From assembly GCA_013399115.1 (NCBI GenBank), contig VXAA01005214.1, positions 153,640 to 217,639 on the forward strand: DNA of 64,000 nucleotides. The letters run 5' to 3'. Below the pieces are notes generated by a model. That model was not told the DNA's origin, made no database searches, and worked only from the letters and a program-made list of their open reading frames with translations. Below, in pieces: positions 13,601 to 28,600 of this stretch. The DNA is from Anseranas semipalmata. Taxonomy: Eukaryota; Chordata; Aves; Anseriformes; Anseranatidae. The position numbers and the translations under genes are program-made. The first letter of the stretch is position 1; every line of letters starts with the position of its first letter.

Positions 13601-16600
13601 AAATACTGAGATATCAACTCTGTCTTTTACTACAGTTGTTCATCTGTCTTCAATTTCAGATCTATTATAGGTTACAAATGTTTCCAGGCCAAGAGTTGCT
13701 AAACCAATTACCAACTTAAGACCTGTAGGACCTAAGTAAAGTTTTGATGCTTCCAACTGATTTGGGGAAAAATTTACAGATGGAAATTTTAATTGAAGGC
13801 AACTGGTTTTCCCAGGCTTCCTCTTATGTGGAGAGATGAGCACCATAAGCAGCTCTGAATCAGGCTCCTATATGCCCGTTCATTACGTCAATAGCCTTCT
13901 CTATTTCATTTTCAAATGTCACATAGGCTTCTAAGGTAGATTGCTTGTGAAAATTCTTACTTTATCGAAAAAATGAACCAAAATAGAAACAGGCCAATTC
14001 TAAGATAGACAGCCAAACTAAGAAGGCAATAAACAGAAACACCACGATCACCAAAACTGTGATGTCAACAATATTTTAAAAAGAGGTGTACGAAACACAT
14101 TAAACATGAATAGGACAGCAATTATTCGTAGATGTGAATTTTCCTTTACACAGTATTCTTACCAGCCACTCAGTCCAGGAGGCTTTTAGAAAAATGCATT
14201 TATTTTGGCCTTTTATAATGGATTAAGGTGAACCAATGCCTTCTAGCTTGGAATTGAATGGGAAAAGGAGAAAAACTGAGACTCAGTTAACTTGCTGTTT
14301 AGTTCCAAACCTTTCCACAAAGCAATATCCTTAACAATCCTTAAATTTTTAGCTTTTTTGTATTATAACCTTGGCTCCTTTTTCTTCTTGAAGTCCTAAT
14401 ACAATCAGTAATGCAAAATTACTGAATCATTTCAAAAGTGGAAAGCAGAATATCTGCAAAGTCCCTTGAAAATGTTCAAGAAAGACTGGAAAAGTGTCCT
14501 TTTTCAGTTGTGGTGCTTCTGGATATTACTTTACAGATAGAGTAGGTAAATAACTGAACAAACTGAAATAAAATTCAAACTGAAATAAAATTCAAGCTGA
14601 TGGCTTCCCTTCTGTAGACAAACAATAGTTAAGTTGTTATAGTTCAGTTGTAACTTAATGTTCCATTCTGAAATAAACACTTTGGGTTTTTTGTTTTGTT
14701 TTGTTTTTAAATTTTCTCAATCAAGGCATTTCTAAGCTAAGCTAACAATTCAGCATAGCCAGAGGATGGGAAAAACCTTCTCTTTTATTCCAGAACACAA
14801 CTGCTTTCAGGAGACTGCAAATAAAGAGGTTTCAAGTGTAAATTAGGTACTTTTGTTTATTATATACTTGGTTTATATAATATACATAAGGCAACGGGAA
14901 TGTTGCAGATAAGAAGGGGTCTGGGGGTTTTATGTGCATGGTTTTTGTTTTTTTTTTAAATAGCAAATGACCATGAGGGCCACATGGTGAGACTTCTGGG
15001 GAGTAAAACCATAATAGCATCAAAATGGTATAAAAGATTTGTATTTAAATTATACAGATCAGCTTATCAGAACACTGTTAGTTCATCTGGAAGGTTTTTG
15101 ACTCATGTCTCTAAGATCAGAATTAACATAATCCATTTAAAATCCATTCTAGAGTCCCTTACTAATTACATATATATGGAGCTCAGGACCTTGCCCTTTT
15201 AACATCTGTTCTGATAAAGCACTGAAGTCTTGTTAATTTGAAGGTCACTTGCAGGTCAGGATTTAAACTAAAAAGTTTTGCATATCATTTCACGGAATGA
15301 TGTATTCGTATATTTTGCTTTAAAAACATTCCATAGATTTAACTAAAAACATTCCATAGATTTAACTCAATGCTGAAGATTTTTACAATATTATTATATC
15401 ATATATTATCAATCATATAAAGGTAAAGATTGCCCATTTAAATATAAATGAGTTAAAGAAGCATCTTCAGTGTTATTTTTGTCATATAAATCTAGCAGTC
15501 CCCTGTCTATTCTTCTAAGCTGATCTTGTAAGAATATGTTTTCCAACACAAATTATATATGATAAGTTTTGAAACTGAAGACAGAAATTTGAAACACCAA
15601 TAGAGGTCATAAAATAAGAACGGATCCATCTTGTCATCAGTACCAGAACACTGTAAAATGGATTGACCAGACCTTTACTATCATCTCCACTATAAAAACG
15701 GAAACTTCTAAAACCATCAAGAAGCAGGACTGGAAAGCAAACAAGCAAAACCGGAAGATTTTTTAATAGTGGAGTGCCATTTGGAGACAGTTATAAGAAA
15801 TACTGTAACTTACTAAAAAAGCTCAAAGTTAAAATAGAGCAGTGAAGAAGCTACACGGGATAGGAGCAAGATGAACTCAAGGGCTGTGGATTTTTCTGAC
15901 CAGAAAGCATTTGTATGCAAGCCTTTGTGTAAAGAAATATACAATCAGGTACTAAAATTCCCCATTGAAAAAAAAAAAAAAAAAGATAATCTTGAAATTC
16001 TCATTTTAATTTTATTAAGAAACTTAATTTACAAAGAAAAAAATGTTCTCTGAATTCTGTGCTTCCCTCAGAGACAAATACTATATATCCCTGCTTATTA
16101 CATTTCCATTGAGTAAATATTCAAAACTTTTTGTTCTCTACCGAAACAATACAAATTTAAGGGAGTACATTAGAATTTTTCAATAATATTGTGTAAGAGT
16201 CAAATTCACATAGATGTTGAAGATGGCATATTGAAATTGCAATTGAAAATATGTCACCTTTCACCACATGAACAACTTTTTTTTATTTCTAGTTGCCTTA
16301 ATGATTCAAAACCTAATTTTTAAACTTCTCCAGCATACCAATGTTATCATTTGCCCAAAGGACTACCAAATGAGAACATCAAGGCACTACTATTCTGAAA
16401 CTTCTGTACAGTGCATCAAAAGTTCAGTATTTCTGAAATTCAGATGGAAGAGTTGCTGTGTGAAAAAAAAACAAGTTCTATGGAATACCTTTTTTACCCA
16501 CAATAATGTGGTAGGTATTCATTTTTTAAAACAGAAATTATCAAACCAATAACATAAGGATGGTGAGAAAGAAAACAGCTATCAGTACAGTAACAAATAC

Positions 16601-19600
16601 AGTAACAAGCATCTATTTTGAGGGTATTTTTGTTGCTGTTGTTATTTTTGGTTTGGGGTGTGTGTGCCAGAACCATGATACCAATGGGAAGTATTGATAT
16701 GCAGCTGGTAAAATCCAGTGCTTCATTTTGACATAGTTCCAAAACAATGCAGAAAAACAAAATCAAATCAGCTTCAATTTTTATCTGCTCTGATATCTTC
16801 CCATACAGATATGAGAACCAAGTTATATAAACTATGAAGTTTTCCTATTTGTATTCTCTTTGTCTTAAGATTTATTTGAATGCATGGAAGGATTATGCAG
16901 AGAAAGGTTGCATGACTCTCTCAGTGAGACTTAGTAACCTAAACAACTGAATGACTCTGTCTTTCCCACAGTTCGGAAGAAAGCTTATAGCAAGCTCAGA
17001 AAACAAACCCAGGTTTTTCAGGGCAAAAAGCTCAGTCTGAAAGACCATATTCTCTCTTTAGTCCTTCCCAGAGTAAACTGAAGAAGATTCAGCAACAACC
17101 TTAGCAGATTTAATCACTTAATTATTATCATTTTATGTTGGGTGTGGTTTTGTGTTGTTTTTTTGGTTTGTTTGTTTCGGTTTTTGTAATACTTATTGTG
17201 AAAGATTTGCAAAAACATCGGTTTTAACAATTCCCAATTAGACTGTTGATCCACAATCTCTTGAAGCGGCTGGGAGCCTTCTCCAGAGACACATATCAAA
17301 ACCCAAACCACAGGCCGTGCCAACAGAGCTGTATGAAACATGTAATGATCTTATCTCTGACTTAAAACTAAAGATCATGGAAGTTTAGTCCAAATGCATA
17401 ACCCCCACTAGGTGTTTTGTAGAACAGTGCAGAAACCACGCCTCTCCCTTGTGCTTCCTCCTCTAAGACTTTAAACCCTCCATAAATCTTTCCAGCCAAT
17501 TGTGTCTGTTTAGAGCAGATTCCTCAGTTATTTCCTCTCACAACTATAGTTCTTGTCAACTTGTGTTATGCATGGCTCAGGAAACAGATAAATAGGATAC
17601 AGAGCCTTTCACCTCTAGGTCATCAGTTCAAACATAGCCCATGTTGGTAGTGACCAAAAGTTGCTACCAATCGGTGGCTTTTTGGACTCCTCAGTAAGCC
17701 TTCATTCTGTCTGCATAAAACGGAATGTATTCCAGACCCCAAATCCCACATTGTCTTAAAAGCTGGCTGTCATGGAAAAAAGAAATAGAATTTCAATCTT
17801 TATCATAAAACAACTATCCCCAAAAATATAGAACATCCACACTTTCTTCTTCCCTTTCTTCAAGCATTAGAAATGTTAGTTTTATTCATACGGCAAGATT
17901 TAAAGACAATGGAACAATGAAATTATAAAAGGCTGCAAACAAACTCAAAAGGTCTTTTTTTTCTTTTTTTTCTTTTTCTTTTTTTTTTTTAACACCATTG
18001 AAAGCTTTGCTGCATTAACAAGCCTCAGTGAAGACTTATGAGAGAAATTATCTTTGTCCAAAATAAACTGTCCCATCATTTTGTTAAGACAGGCATTGTG
18101 AATGCTCCTATCTCTGACTCTTCCAAGAAAGCCTCACAGCAGAACTTAGGAAGGTCAGTTTTGAAATTCCTTGTACCTGTACACATCAGCTATGAGACCT
18201 TAGCACTGATGCTCTGGATGTCCTTGCCACTGCTGAATCACTTAGTGATAAAGACCAGGACACAGTCACCCTTTGGATCTGTTGCCTGGTAAGCCACAAG
18301 GAAATTACCATTTGAATTAATTGCAAGTTCCATGAAATATCCAGCTCTAGGCTGTATTATAGGGAATTGTAAGTCACAGGCAAAGTAGTAACCGTAGCGT
18401 AGCTAATGAGAGATATCTGAGCTGGAGCAGTAGCCTGCAGCAGAGTCTAAACCTTCTGTACTCCATGTGATTTCAAGGTATGGTACATCAAAGCTACGGC
18501 ATCTCCCCTTTCCCTTAGATCTTTTTATGGTATGACAATGACATGTCCAAACCCCTCAATTCAGTATATCATCATTTGACTTAAAACATTTAAGATTTCC
18601 TGTCTGGCAACTCCTTCCACAGGGGAATTATCAGATCTGAATCTTTTAAATAATAGAAATTTAGTTTTAGATTTAAAGAGTACTGATGATTTTTTAGAAA
18701 GCCCATCAACCATCAGTGGACACTAACTACAAAACTATTAGTAAACATGGAGTGAAAATGCTAAAAGCTATCAGCCATTTTATCTCACCAAAGTGATCTC
18801 TCCATGATGATGTTAGGAACTATAATTTCCCTTACAATTTAGAAGCCAGAATGTTGTTTGTCTTGCCTGACAGATCAAGGGAAGGGCAGAATGTAGACCT
18901 TGATCCCAGTGTTTCCACATTTTCAACACACAAAAAGTAGCGCATTCTACAGACCACCTTAGGCAAGGAAGCAGGAAGTGGTGCAGCCCAGACAGCACGC
19001 GCTGCACTACGTTCTCCGAGCAGACAAGCAAGGGCACTGGACTGTTTACATCTTTCTGCTGAGCTGCTCCAAGAGCACTGCAACGGCATGCTGCCAGCTA
19101 CTTTAAGCAAATGTCAAGCCAGTGTTTTGTTCAGAAGAACTAGTGTGTAGCAGTCAAGCTGATGGGATCTACCACACTGGTTCCCATCCAGCAAGTTTTG
19201 ATTGTAATGTGAGACAGCGTAGTGCCATAGCCATTAGGTTTTCCTTACAGCGCTCGTATTTCTGCAGAAAACCTCCGAGACAGCATGTGTGCACGAGTAT
19301 CATGTAGTACATACACCGATGTTGAAGATGCATCAGATTGCTACAGTGCTGATTGATCTGATGTGTACAGTAGATCTGATGCATTTTGGACATCTCTTCA
19401 CACAGGCTTGAGAGCCGATTTCTCATACACAGTGGCCATTGTTTAGGATTTTCAGATGTCCAGCAGTATGACAAGAGGTGTTGGCTATCCAGACAACAGA
19501 AATCCAAACAAACAGTCAAAAAGTAATTCTAGATTACACTGTATACATCTGACTATGCATTGATAGTTCCAAATGGAGGCAGTTAGGTCCAGACAGACTT

Positions 19601-22600
19601 GTTAGCAGGAGCTCCCTGCAGTGGTGCCAGGAACACAGAGAGGCAATGACAATGACCACAAATCCAGCAGGGAATAGAAAGAGCAATCAGTGTGACTGAG
19701 GCTGCACGAAAAGCAGCCAGGGACAAGGTGGCAATGATCCTGTAGAAAGCAGGAAGAAGAAAATAGCAGTGGTGTTCCTGGGGTGGGTGTGCACGAGGTA
19801 CAAGGCAGCAGCATCAGCCCCGCAGGAGAGGATGAGAGCTGCAGGGGGCAGGGGCAGCCAAGCAGCCATAGAGAGAGAACTGGGAATACTGGGGGCACAA
19901 CAGCAGCGAGCAGCTCTCTGAGAAGACGGAAAATGAAGACACAACAAAGGAAGGAGCAACTGGCGGGGTACCAGTTAAAAAACATTACTCTAGAATTTTA
20001 TTTTTCATTTTGTTTGGTTGGTTGTTTTTTTTTCTTCTTAACGCAGTTGAAAAATACACCACTTTTTCTGCACTTCATTCTCATAGTCCTACATACACAA
20101 AAGATTAGCACAGAGATATCAGACAGATCTGTAGAAAGATACATGGAGTGAAATGTCCTTTTTCCTTGGGCTATAAATTTGATTTAAATGCATTATGATA
20201 AACTAAGCATATATTAATGTACTCTGCAAAAATCTTTGCTCCCTAAGGGTCTTGTTATTCTTGCATCTTAAACTGTTTCAAGTATTAAAAAATACATTTT
20301 ACTATTTTATAATCCTATTTTCACTGCATTTAATGCTTATTTAACTAAACTTTATTTTTCATGGCCATCATTAAGCTCCCAGAAGTCTTTATATTTTATA
20401 TAACATTTGTTCATTTGTAATGACATTCTTGAAACACAGACAAGGTATTATGAAAAAAAGACTAAGTACCACACTACAGGACTTAGAACATTTACTTGTC
20501 TCCACTAGTTTTTGCTAGTCTACCAGTTTATTTATAAAAGTTGTATTTTCCTAAGAAAAATAAATTCACTCACCTTTTTACATTCATCTGTTCTTTTAGT
20601 TTGCTGTACATTTCCAGCACTGCATTAAAAACAAGCAGATTAACCATGGATCTTATTGTGGCTTTAGTTAATAAAAAAGGTAATATATACCGTAAAGGAC
20701 AAAATAAACCACAGAAAAGGATATGCTAAATTTGCCTTGTTCAATTCCTACTAAGACAGAAATGTAGCGAAACTAGCAAAAAAAAGATTCTAGATTGCAG
20801 CTAAGACAAAGAAGAAAGAGCCAACCTCTTAACAGCTTTTAAATGAAAAATAATTAAGATTAAACAGAACAGTAGCTGCTATATACCGAGCACATTTGTT
20901 CACTTATTATGCACCATAAGTTTATCTGTATTACAAGTCTGTGACCTGTCTCCATTAAATGGCAACAGTACCATCTACTGTAATCACAACAAGTCAACAA
21001 CAAGACTTTACAAAGAAAAATTCTCAAGTCTGTTTTACGATAATATTACAAACAGGATAAAATTCTTAGACAACTGTGTGCAATCCTACAATATCACCTT
21101 TCTGAAACATTTTTAGAGCCCTTATGCTTTGCTAAAAAAAAAGATTGGAATAACACAGCTACAAGACAGTACAATGTTCAAATGCAATCATCAGTATTTT
21201 TCATAGAACATAAACGGTAAAAAAAAAATTAAGCAACAAATTTATTGTTTATCATATTAAAAGTATGACTGCATTTAAGCTGCACGTGGCTACATTGTTT
21301 GCATCAGTTATATCTGTCTCAATGTCTTCTCACAAAGTGGCATAATTACCCTATGTCAAATAATGTAAAGTTGCAGAATCTACATGTGGACATCTTTCTA
21401 AAACCCGGTAATCCTTTTGCTAAACTGGATGTTACAGAACTACAACTTAAAAATAAAATTCTTTCACATTTTGGCTATTGTGACTTACTTTTTGCCATCG
21501 TATTTAGCTATCCGTCACTCACCTGGAAGACACAACTGTAGTTTTTCCACGACTGTTGTAATATTCCGTTGTTGAACTCTACATCGGATGATTTCCTCTG
21601 TTTGGGCTACCACCTTGGAGTTTTTTGTTTTTTGTTTTTAAAGAAAATTACAATTAATTTATGCAAATAAATTTAATTTGCTACAAATATTCATAATGCC
21701 CATATAGGAAGCGCCATTTTCTCACCTCTTTCCCAGCATCCTGAAGCCTTCGGTTGGTATCAGTAACTTGGACCTTAAAAATAATTTCACCTTTGTTAGA
21801 CAAATATGCATATATTGCCCTGATGTGACTGCTCACCCTTGTAATCAGATCATGCTTCATGAGAAACTTAGAACAAAGAAATGCAAATTCAAATTAACTC
21901 TACAGCTTGAACTTGAACTTTTGATCGCAAAGGGCTTTTGTTAACTTCAATTACTTATGACAGTTCTTTCTAACAGATTCTGTGGCAAACTTCTCAAATT
22001 TACTTGGGATTTTTGAACTTTCCTTGTTTCTGTAGGTCTGTCAAACAATTCAAATCATTGACCCAATTGACCACTGGTCCCTTTTTGATAACCTCAATGA
22101 GCTCTATGGGCCATTCATTGTCTGCAAGAAATGGTGATTGCATTTTATGGTAATTAAACATTCATACTTTGCTGAATGCAAACACTGGGTGGTTGATTAA
22201 CATCAAACGTGGAAATCTCCAAACCACAGCAACATTTTAATGCTGCAGGTGCAGGCAAAGCTCGACCTCAGATTTTCCCACATAGTAAGTGACTCATTAG
22301 GTCATCATAATAAGGAAGCACATTCTAGTTTATTAAAAATCTCATTAATTTCTGAACAAAGATGCTCAATGACCTCATTGATGCTGTATTTGGTCTCTTG
22401 TTATCTGAATATCCTTTATATAATGCTCTTCTAATCATAACCTCTGATGAACTATGCTCATTCTGTCTGGTGTGCATATTTTGCTCTCAAAAGTGTAAAG
22501 AGAGCTAAAAGGGACGGATCTCATAATTCACTATCCTGCATTCTGATTTGTGAGTAAATCTTAGTTCTCATTTCTAAAGAAAACTGCTAACTCCACCTAC

Positions 22601-25600
22601 TCTCCTACTCATTTCCAGAGTAAATGAAATTTATTTTTCATGGATAATTGCAGTGTTCTTATTTTTCTAATCAAGTTTTGAAACTTTCTAAGGTATGACA
22701 TATAAATGCATGATTAGAAAAAGAAGACCTACATAAGAAATGCTGGTTTTGCCAATACTTTACCATTTGTTGTTCTTTACCATGTGAGAAAGCTTTTAGA
22801 AATGCCAAAATAATATTGGTAACATTTTCTGAAAACATACATGAAAAAAAAAAAAAAAAAAAAACAGAATTAGACCTAATAAAATATCTAACTTTATAAA
22901 TGCATTACTGGATCAGACAACACAGTCCTCATCACAAATCCTAAGTAATCCACTTAAAAAACAACAACAAGAACAACAAAAAAAACCATTGCAAATATCA
23001 GAGTGTATGTGATAGTCAGGAAAATTCTATTCTTCAGTAGAAAAGTCTAGTTCCTTTTTTTTTCTTTAAATTCAAAGACAATGATATGAAATTCTGAAAA
23101 ACTAGTTCCTTACCTTTAATTTTTCTGCATCAGCCCTAACTTTAAGAAGTTCTGTAATAGCATCCACAAAGCCCTGGTGGTGAAAATTGCACATCTTTTC
23201 TATCTCCCTGTCATGGTTACGTATGCAGGCATCTAGTTTTTCCATAAACCTCTGATGTGCATTTGGTTGGTCATCATATACAGACCTGTTAAATACAAAT
23301 AAGAAAATCAAAGTTTACTTTCCCACCCACCACTTAAATGTAGTATGCAAGAATCTTTATTGAAATCTCTCCTAAAAAAGAAAAAAGCATGCAAACTTGA
23401 TGTCATGGTACCACCATTTGTGAGGCACTCCACCAAAATCAGCATTAAAACAAACAGATAGTGCAAAACTGAAAACTGAACGCAGCCCTTATGGCATTAA
23501 TCCAGGTGCTTAACCAGTTACATCATGGTTGACCTGAGCCTCACTGGTCTGCTGTTTATGCCCTAATGCTCAAATACGGGTACAAAAGATTCAGTTTCTC
23601 TGACCACCTCAAATAGCACGGATCACTTTTCTATCAAATTCCACTCTTAGCTAATACAAAAAAAGTGCAAACATACAAATTTGCTTTTCTAGTATTCCAA
23701 ACACCAGTTATCCAACTGCCCAGCGTTGGGTGCTTCCAGCCAAACTGATCCAAACAGTTTGCTGCTGGGCCCAGATGCTGGCCGCACCGCTCCTGAGCAG
23801 CTCCTCTCCTCTCCCCTCCTCCAGCCACCTTGAAACGTGTGCTAAGGCAAAACCATGATAGGCTGCTACCTAAATGGGATCTAACTTTCATGAAAGACTA
23901 AAATCAGGTGTTTTTTTGGTTTATTTTGCTAATTGTTTAAATGCTAAACTTCGAAACCTCAAGTAGGAAACATTACTCCAGAAGTTACCTTGTTGATCTG
24001 TGTCAGAAATAGAAAGCTGCATGGAAAAATGCTCAAGCATGAGAGTGAGCAAAGGGCAATTAGTGAGTGGGCAATTTAAAGCTTTAGACTTAGGAGAGGA
24101 AGCAAAAAAAGAGGTATTACAGAGAACTACATTCCCTAACCATAAACCCCAACCCTATGCTTAACCCTTCCCTGAAGAAGAACCCTGATACAAACTTGTA
24201 CCTGAACACCAAACCATATCCCTAACCCTAAACAAATGCTAACTCCAATTCCTAACCCCAACCCTAACACAAACACTAACCAAAACACTTGCACTAACCC
24301 CTAACTCTAACCATAATCCCAGTCTGCTACCCTGGAAGTCAAAGGTAGGAAGTCTCACAAGAAAGTGAGCATTCAAACAACAACCAGGAGATTGAAAGTC
24401 TTGAAACTGACTTTTTTTAAGTCTTTAATTTCCCTCCATAATTGCAAAGATTTCTCCATAAATTTGTAAGGCAAAGCTGTTTAAATTAAATAAATATCAA
24501 TCTTAAAACAGGGGAAAAAAAGGCTGAAGTTCCAGTGGTCTCATTGCTGCTTGTAGGAGGCTTCAGTCTGAAGTTCAAGAACCAGGCGACAGTGAACCAA
24601 AGCCTCTACAACTCTCAAGCAGAGGGAAAGTATCTCTCTCCCAGTCTTCTTGCAGAAGTATGACTTCCCATAGTCAAGATCCTCCTGTCTAACCAGACAG
24701 CAGGGCTCTGACAAGATCTGTGGTCATCACCATCTGTTCAACAAACCTGTCACTGAGCGGCTGGCAAGAACTTGACCTTCCAAGGAAGATTGAAAAGTGT
24801 CTTGTAACCAGATTCTTGGTGCTTTTTTAGTTCCTTTTGACCTAGGGCAATATATTTTGAGAAGCAACCGAAGTTAGAGAAATAGGAAAGGTAATAAGCT
24901 GTCCCACGTGGTGAAGGAAGAAAGCCAGTTCCTGAGAGCCTGCTTGCTATAAATATTTTCCCAGAGTAAAATCTATGCAATAAAATATTCCTATTTGTCT
25001 GATAAATCAACCCCTAAAAGCTGCAAGGATTATCCTTCTTTGCTAATGATAGGAAAAGAAGGCTAACATGCTGAAAGGCAGGCTCTTTCCTCCTAAGTGC
25101 ACCAGAGGAAAATCCAAAGTTGTTGACCCATTAAATTGATCACAAAGGGAAAAAAAAGTGCTCCTCACCCTTTCCACTGCTGCAGTTCGAAATGACAGCT
25201 GGAAGGAGCAAAAGTGTGACAGCCAGCCTCTCTTCCTGAGGTTCCTGGCAGACTGCCTGACAGGAACGCCTCACGGCTGCCCAGGACGGCCGTGTTTTAA
25301 AGGGCTGTGGTGGAAGATGGAAGTGACCCACAGCTGCCGGTGGGAACCACCTGCACCCGGGTGCTGGCTGGAGGGAGAAGCAGCAGCCTGGCTGAGGGGG
25401 AAGAAAGCTGCAGGGTGCAGAGCACTGGGTGAACTCTCATTGGGCAAGCCAGTGTTTTGCTTCTGGAGAAATGGGGGGAGATACGCGGACTGTATCACTG
25501 GTACGTGTAAAGATATGGGAAAGGGGTGAGGAAGAGGTTCAACAAGTGATGTTGGAGTGCTCCAAAATACCACAACAAGCTGGTTATATGAGCTCTGCTC

Positions 25601-28600
25601 TGTCTCTACAAGAAAAGGGTCAGAGGTGTTGAAACCTGCAGCATGGACATAGAGGGACATCTACCTGCCTCCAGAGTACCATTTCTGGAGAAGAAATAAA
25701 AAGATAAAGAGGACCAGAGGCATCAGATAGTGCCTTCACAGATACTGCGCATGCATGAGCTCCCCCTGACATACCATCTATACTGGACTGGATGCTAATG
25801 CAAAAGGAGCAAAAACCTCTATTTATCATTGCTTAATTAAGCCTTTTAAGAGCAGACAGAGTCTCAAAGTTTAGGTCTCTTTCCAATGTTCTCAAAGAAA
25901 AGCAAAAATCATTAAGTACCATTATCACAAAAATAGGGGACTTCTGTCTATTACTGTGTACTCACACTCTCCAACATATTTGTGAGTGAAAACGGTTAAA
26001 CACAGTAGACCAAATATATCTAAAACAAGAACAAGACGGTAAAAAGATGGTGCAAGGGGAACTCCACAGCTGGGTTTGTACCACCAAAAGTTCTGCTTGT
26101 GGTGGCAGCAGTGCGCTGTCTTTTTGGACTTAATTATTGCCTGGTGCCTGTGGGGTATCCAGTAGCTGCAGTGCAGCTCTCCTGATACCTTTTTGTCACT
26201 TTCAGATCTACCAACACTGGCAGACATTGTTAAAATACTGAGTGATGTAAATAATTTGCTATCAAGAGATTTCTTATGCATTTAAAATGTTATCAAACAA
26301 TTCCAGACAACAGTCAGAACTCTGGAACCGCATATGACGTAGCACAGGCAATACAGTATTCACTGTTATAAGAATCAATGTTTATTTTTTCCTAGTATTA
26401 AAACAACTTATATGTTAGGGTAATGATAATAAATAAAAGGGTAGGGGTATTATCACAATATTTCATTCAAAACCATACACTGAATAAGTGTTTAAAAATA
26501 GGATAAAGTATCAATACACTGCCTTAGCCACAAAATTACCCTAACTTATTAAAATAACAGCTACTATTTTATGTTCTACATTATACTGTTTTCTGGAAGG
26601 ATACTAAAAAAATTGTGATCTAAATGACGATCTATGATCTAAACCAGTATTTTGACAGAGCCCCTAAAGATTCGCTGATAGTATAAATTCCATATTAATT
26701 ACATATGTAAAGAGCTCCACCTTGTGGGAACAGTAACAAATCAACCCTGTTCAGCACGCGAGGGAAAAAAAATTCCCGAGAGAACTGCTTACCTTTAACG
26801 AAAAAAATCATCACAGTATTTAGAAGAAATTCACACTTTGTGCACAACTCCCTGATAACCGTGAGACATAAGAAAACGAATTTAAAAGCTCATTAATTTT
26901 CTCAGTACTCTGCACTCTTAGGATGCTATACACATGCTATTTCAGAGGCTTAGAAAGAAGTCTGACCTGAAGCAGCAGTATTTTAAAAAGTGTACGTGTA
27001 CTTGAGAGAGCCATGCCATCTCTGGCCACGGACAGAAATCATGCTTTTTCTCAAAACTGTAAATAGAACTGAAGAATGCACGCCTGATTTACCCATTAGG
27101 TAATGTCACACCTACTACAGTGTGGTTTAGTTTTGATGCTGAAGCTTATTTTCCACACACACATTTCAAAAATGACCTAGACTTATCTAAATAAAGTAAT
27201 TACTCACTTTGAATAATTACTTGAAGATTATGGCACTGCAAATGATCCTGATAATAATTCTGTGCTTTTCAGTTCAACTACCAGGCAGACGGATCACCGC
27301 ATGAATTGGCGACGTGCTAGCTGTCAGCTCGGGGCAGGTACTATTCTCTCAATGATGGGGCAAGCAGGCACCCACGAAGAGCACAAGCAGAGGCGAAAGA
27401 TATTTTTCTGTTAATAAGTGTAGCAGGTTATTTGTTCCCAGAACTCTGTATATAGACAGAGAGATTATTTTGGACTCATCCCAACAACTGGACAACATGA
27501 GTCATATCTATTTTGTTATAGGTAAATACAAGATAGCGCAGAAAGTACTCAAAAGAGGAAAATAATAATGATAAATCAGGGAGAGACAGGTCTGGGAGGC
27601 AGCTTAACCTAATTTGTTTTTAGGTATTATACAGAGGTAGAGGTTAGTACACTGCACTAGTAAAACTTACTCTAATAGTCCAAAGCTCACAAAGATTAAA
27701 GAAATATACAGAAAGGAAAAAGATATCTCCCTCACTGGCTCCAGGTTATTGCAGTAGCGTTGGTTTTGCCAGAGTCTTTTCCTACCAGCTGGACTGAAGG
27801 GAGAAAGATGAGCATAAGCATGTTTGAACTCAGGTCTCAATAAATAAGTGATGGAGAATTTTCAGATATGCAAACATTTACCATTGAAGAAAATCAAACA
27901 AGCTTACTGGACACCCTACCAATAACCATAAAACAACTTCTTAACAATTTTATTTTCAAACTGAAGCACACTATGAAAAATACGTAATTTAGTACGTATT
28001 TTACTGACTTTTGAGTTTACCTGCAGAAATCTACTGAAACACCAGAGGGCACCATGCTACACACAAAAATACCATCTGTTGAGTAAGCAAAAAAGCTCAT
28101 CTCCAAAGAGCTAAAATTCAGCCAAGAATCATAAAACCCAACCTGCCATGAATTCCACCTGACTCTTTATAATAAATAATCCTCAAATTATCTGATTGTA
28201 TCATTATAATCATTATAAAGACAACTTCCACAAATATGCGTTGTCACTCTGAGCTGCTCTTCACAAATGGTTACAATACAGCTTCAAAAATATATTTCTG
28301 CAATGGATGTATATAGATAATTTCTGTGGATGCAACCAGGATGCAAGCCATTAAATGCCCAGCTGCAAACTGGATTAAAAGAAGGTCAGCATTTCACTAA
28401 TGTGGTGGAAAAAAAATACTACAGGTCAAAGAAAAAACATAATTAATTTAATACATTGACTGAACTACTGGAAAGATAGGCAAATAGGCTAGTAAGTGTA
28501 AGAGGAGAGGAGACTAAAAATATTTTTGAGAGTTCAGCAAACACCGCAAATTTTCTTTTCACCTCTCACCCCCAGACTTCATGTCGATAATCAGAAACCT

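Larger units (their letters stand above)
12398..20573. other. EXOC6 intron 5
   Basis: 8.2-kb intron. It holds three short direct duplications (13323-13410, 14559-14592, 15321-15366), a long pyrimidine tract (about 17957-17992), an 11-bp inverted repeat (arms 19328-19338 and 19374-19384) and a GC-richer block at about 19590-19970. No further exon recognised. Confidence 0.88.

Noticed and set aside
19328..19384. 11-bp inverted repeat (ATGCATCAGAT / ATCTGATGCAT) as an RNA gene
   Set aside because: Arms are short, the loop is 35 nt and nothing else supports a structured RNA.
24134..24320. Tandem CCCTAA words as a CRISPR-like or satellite array
   Set aside because: Units are hexamer-like, degenerate and without unique spacers; best explained as interstitial telomeric sequence.
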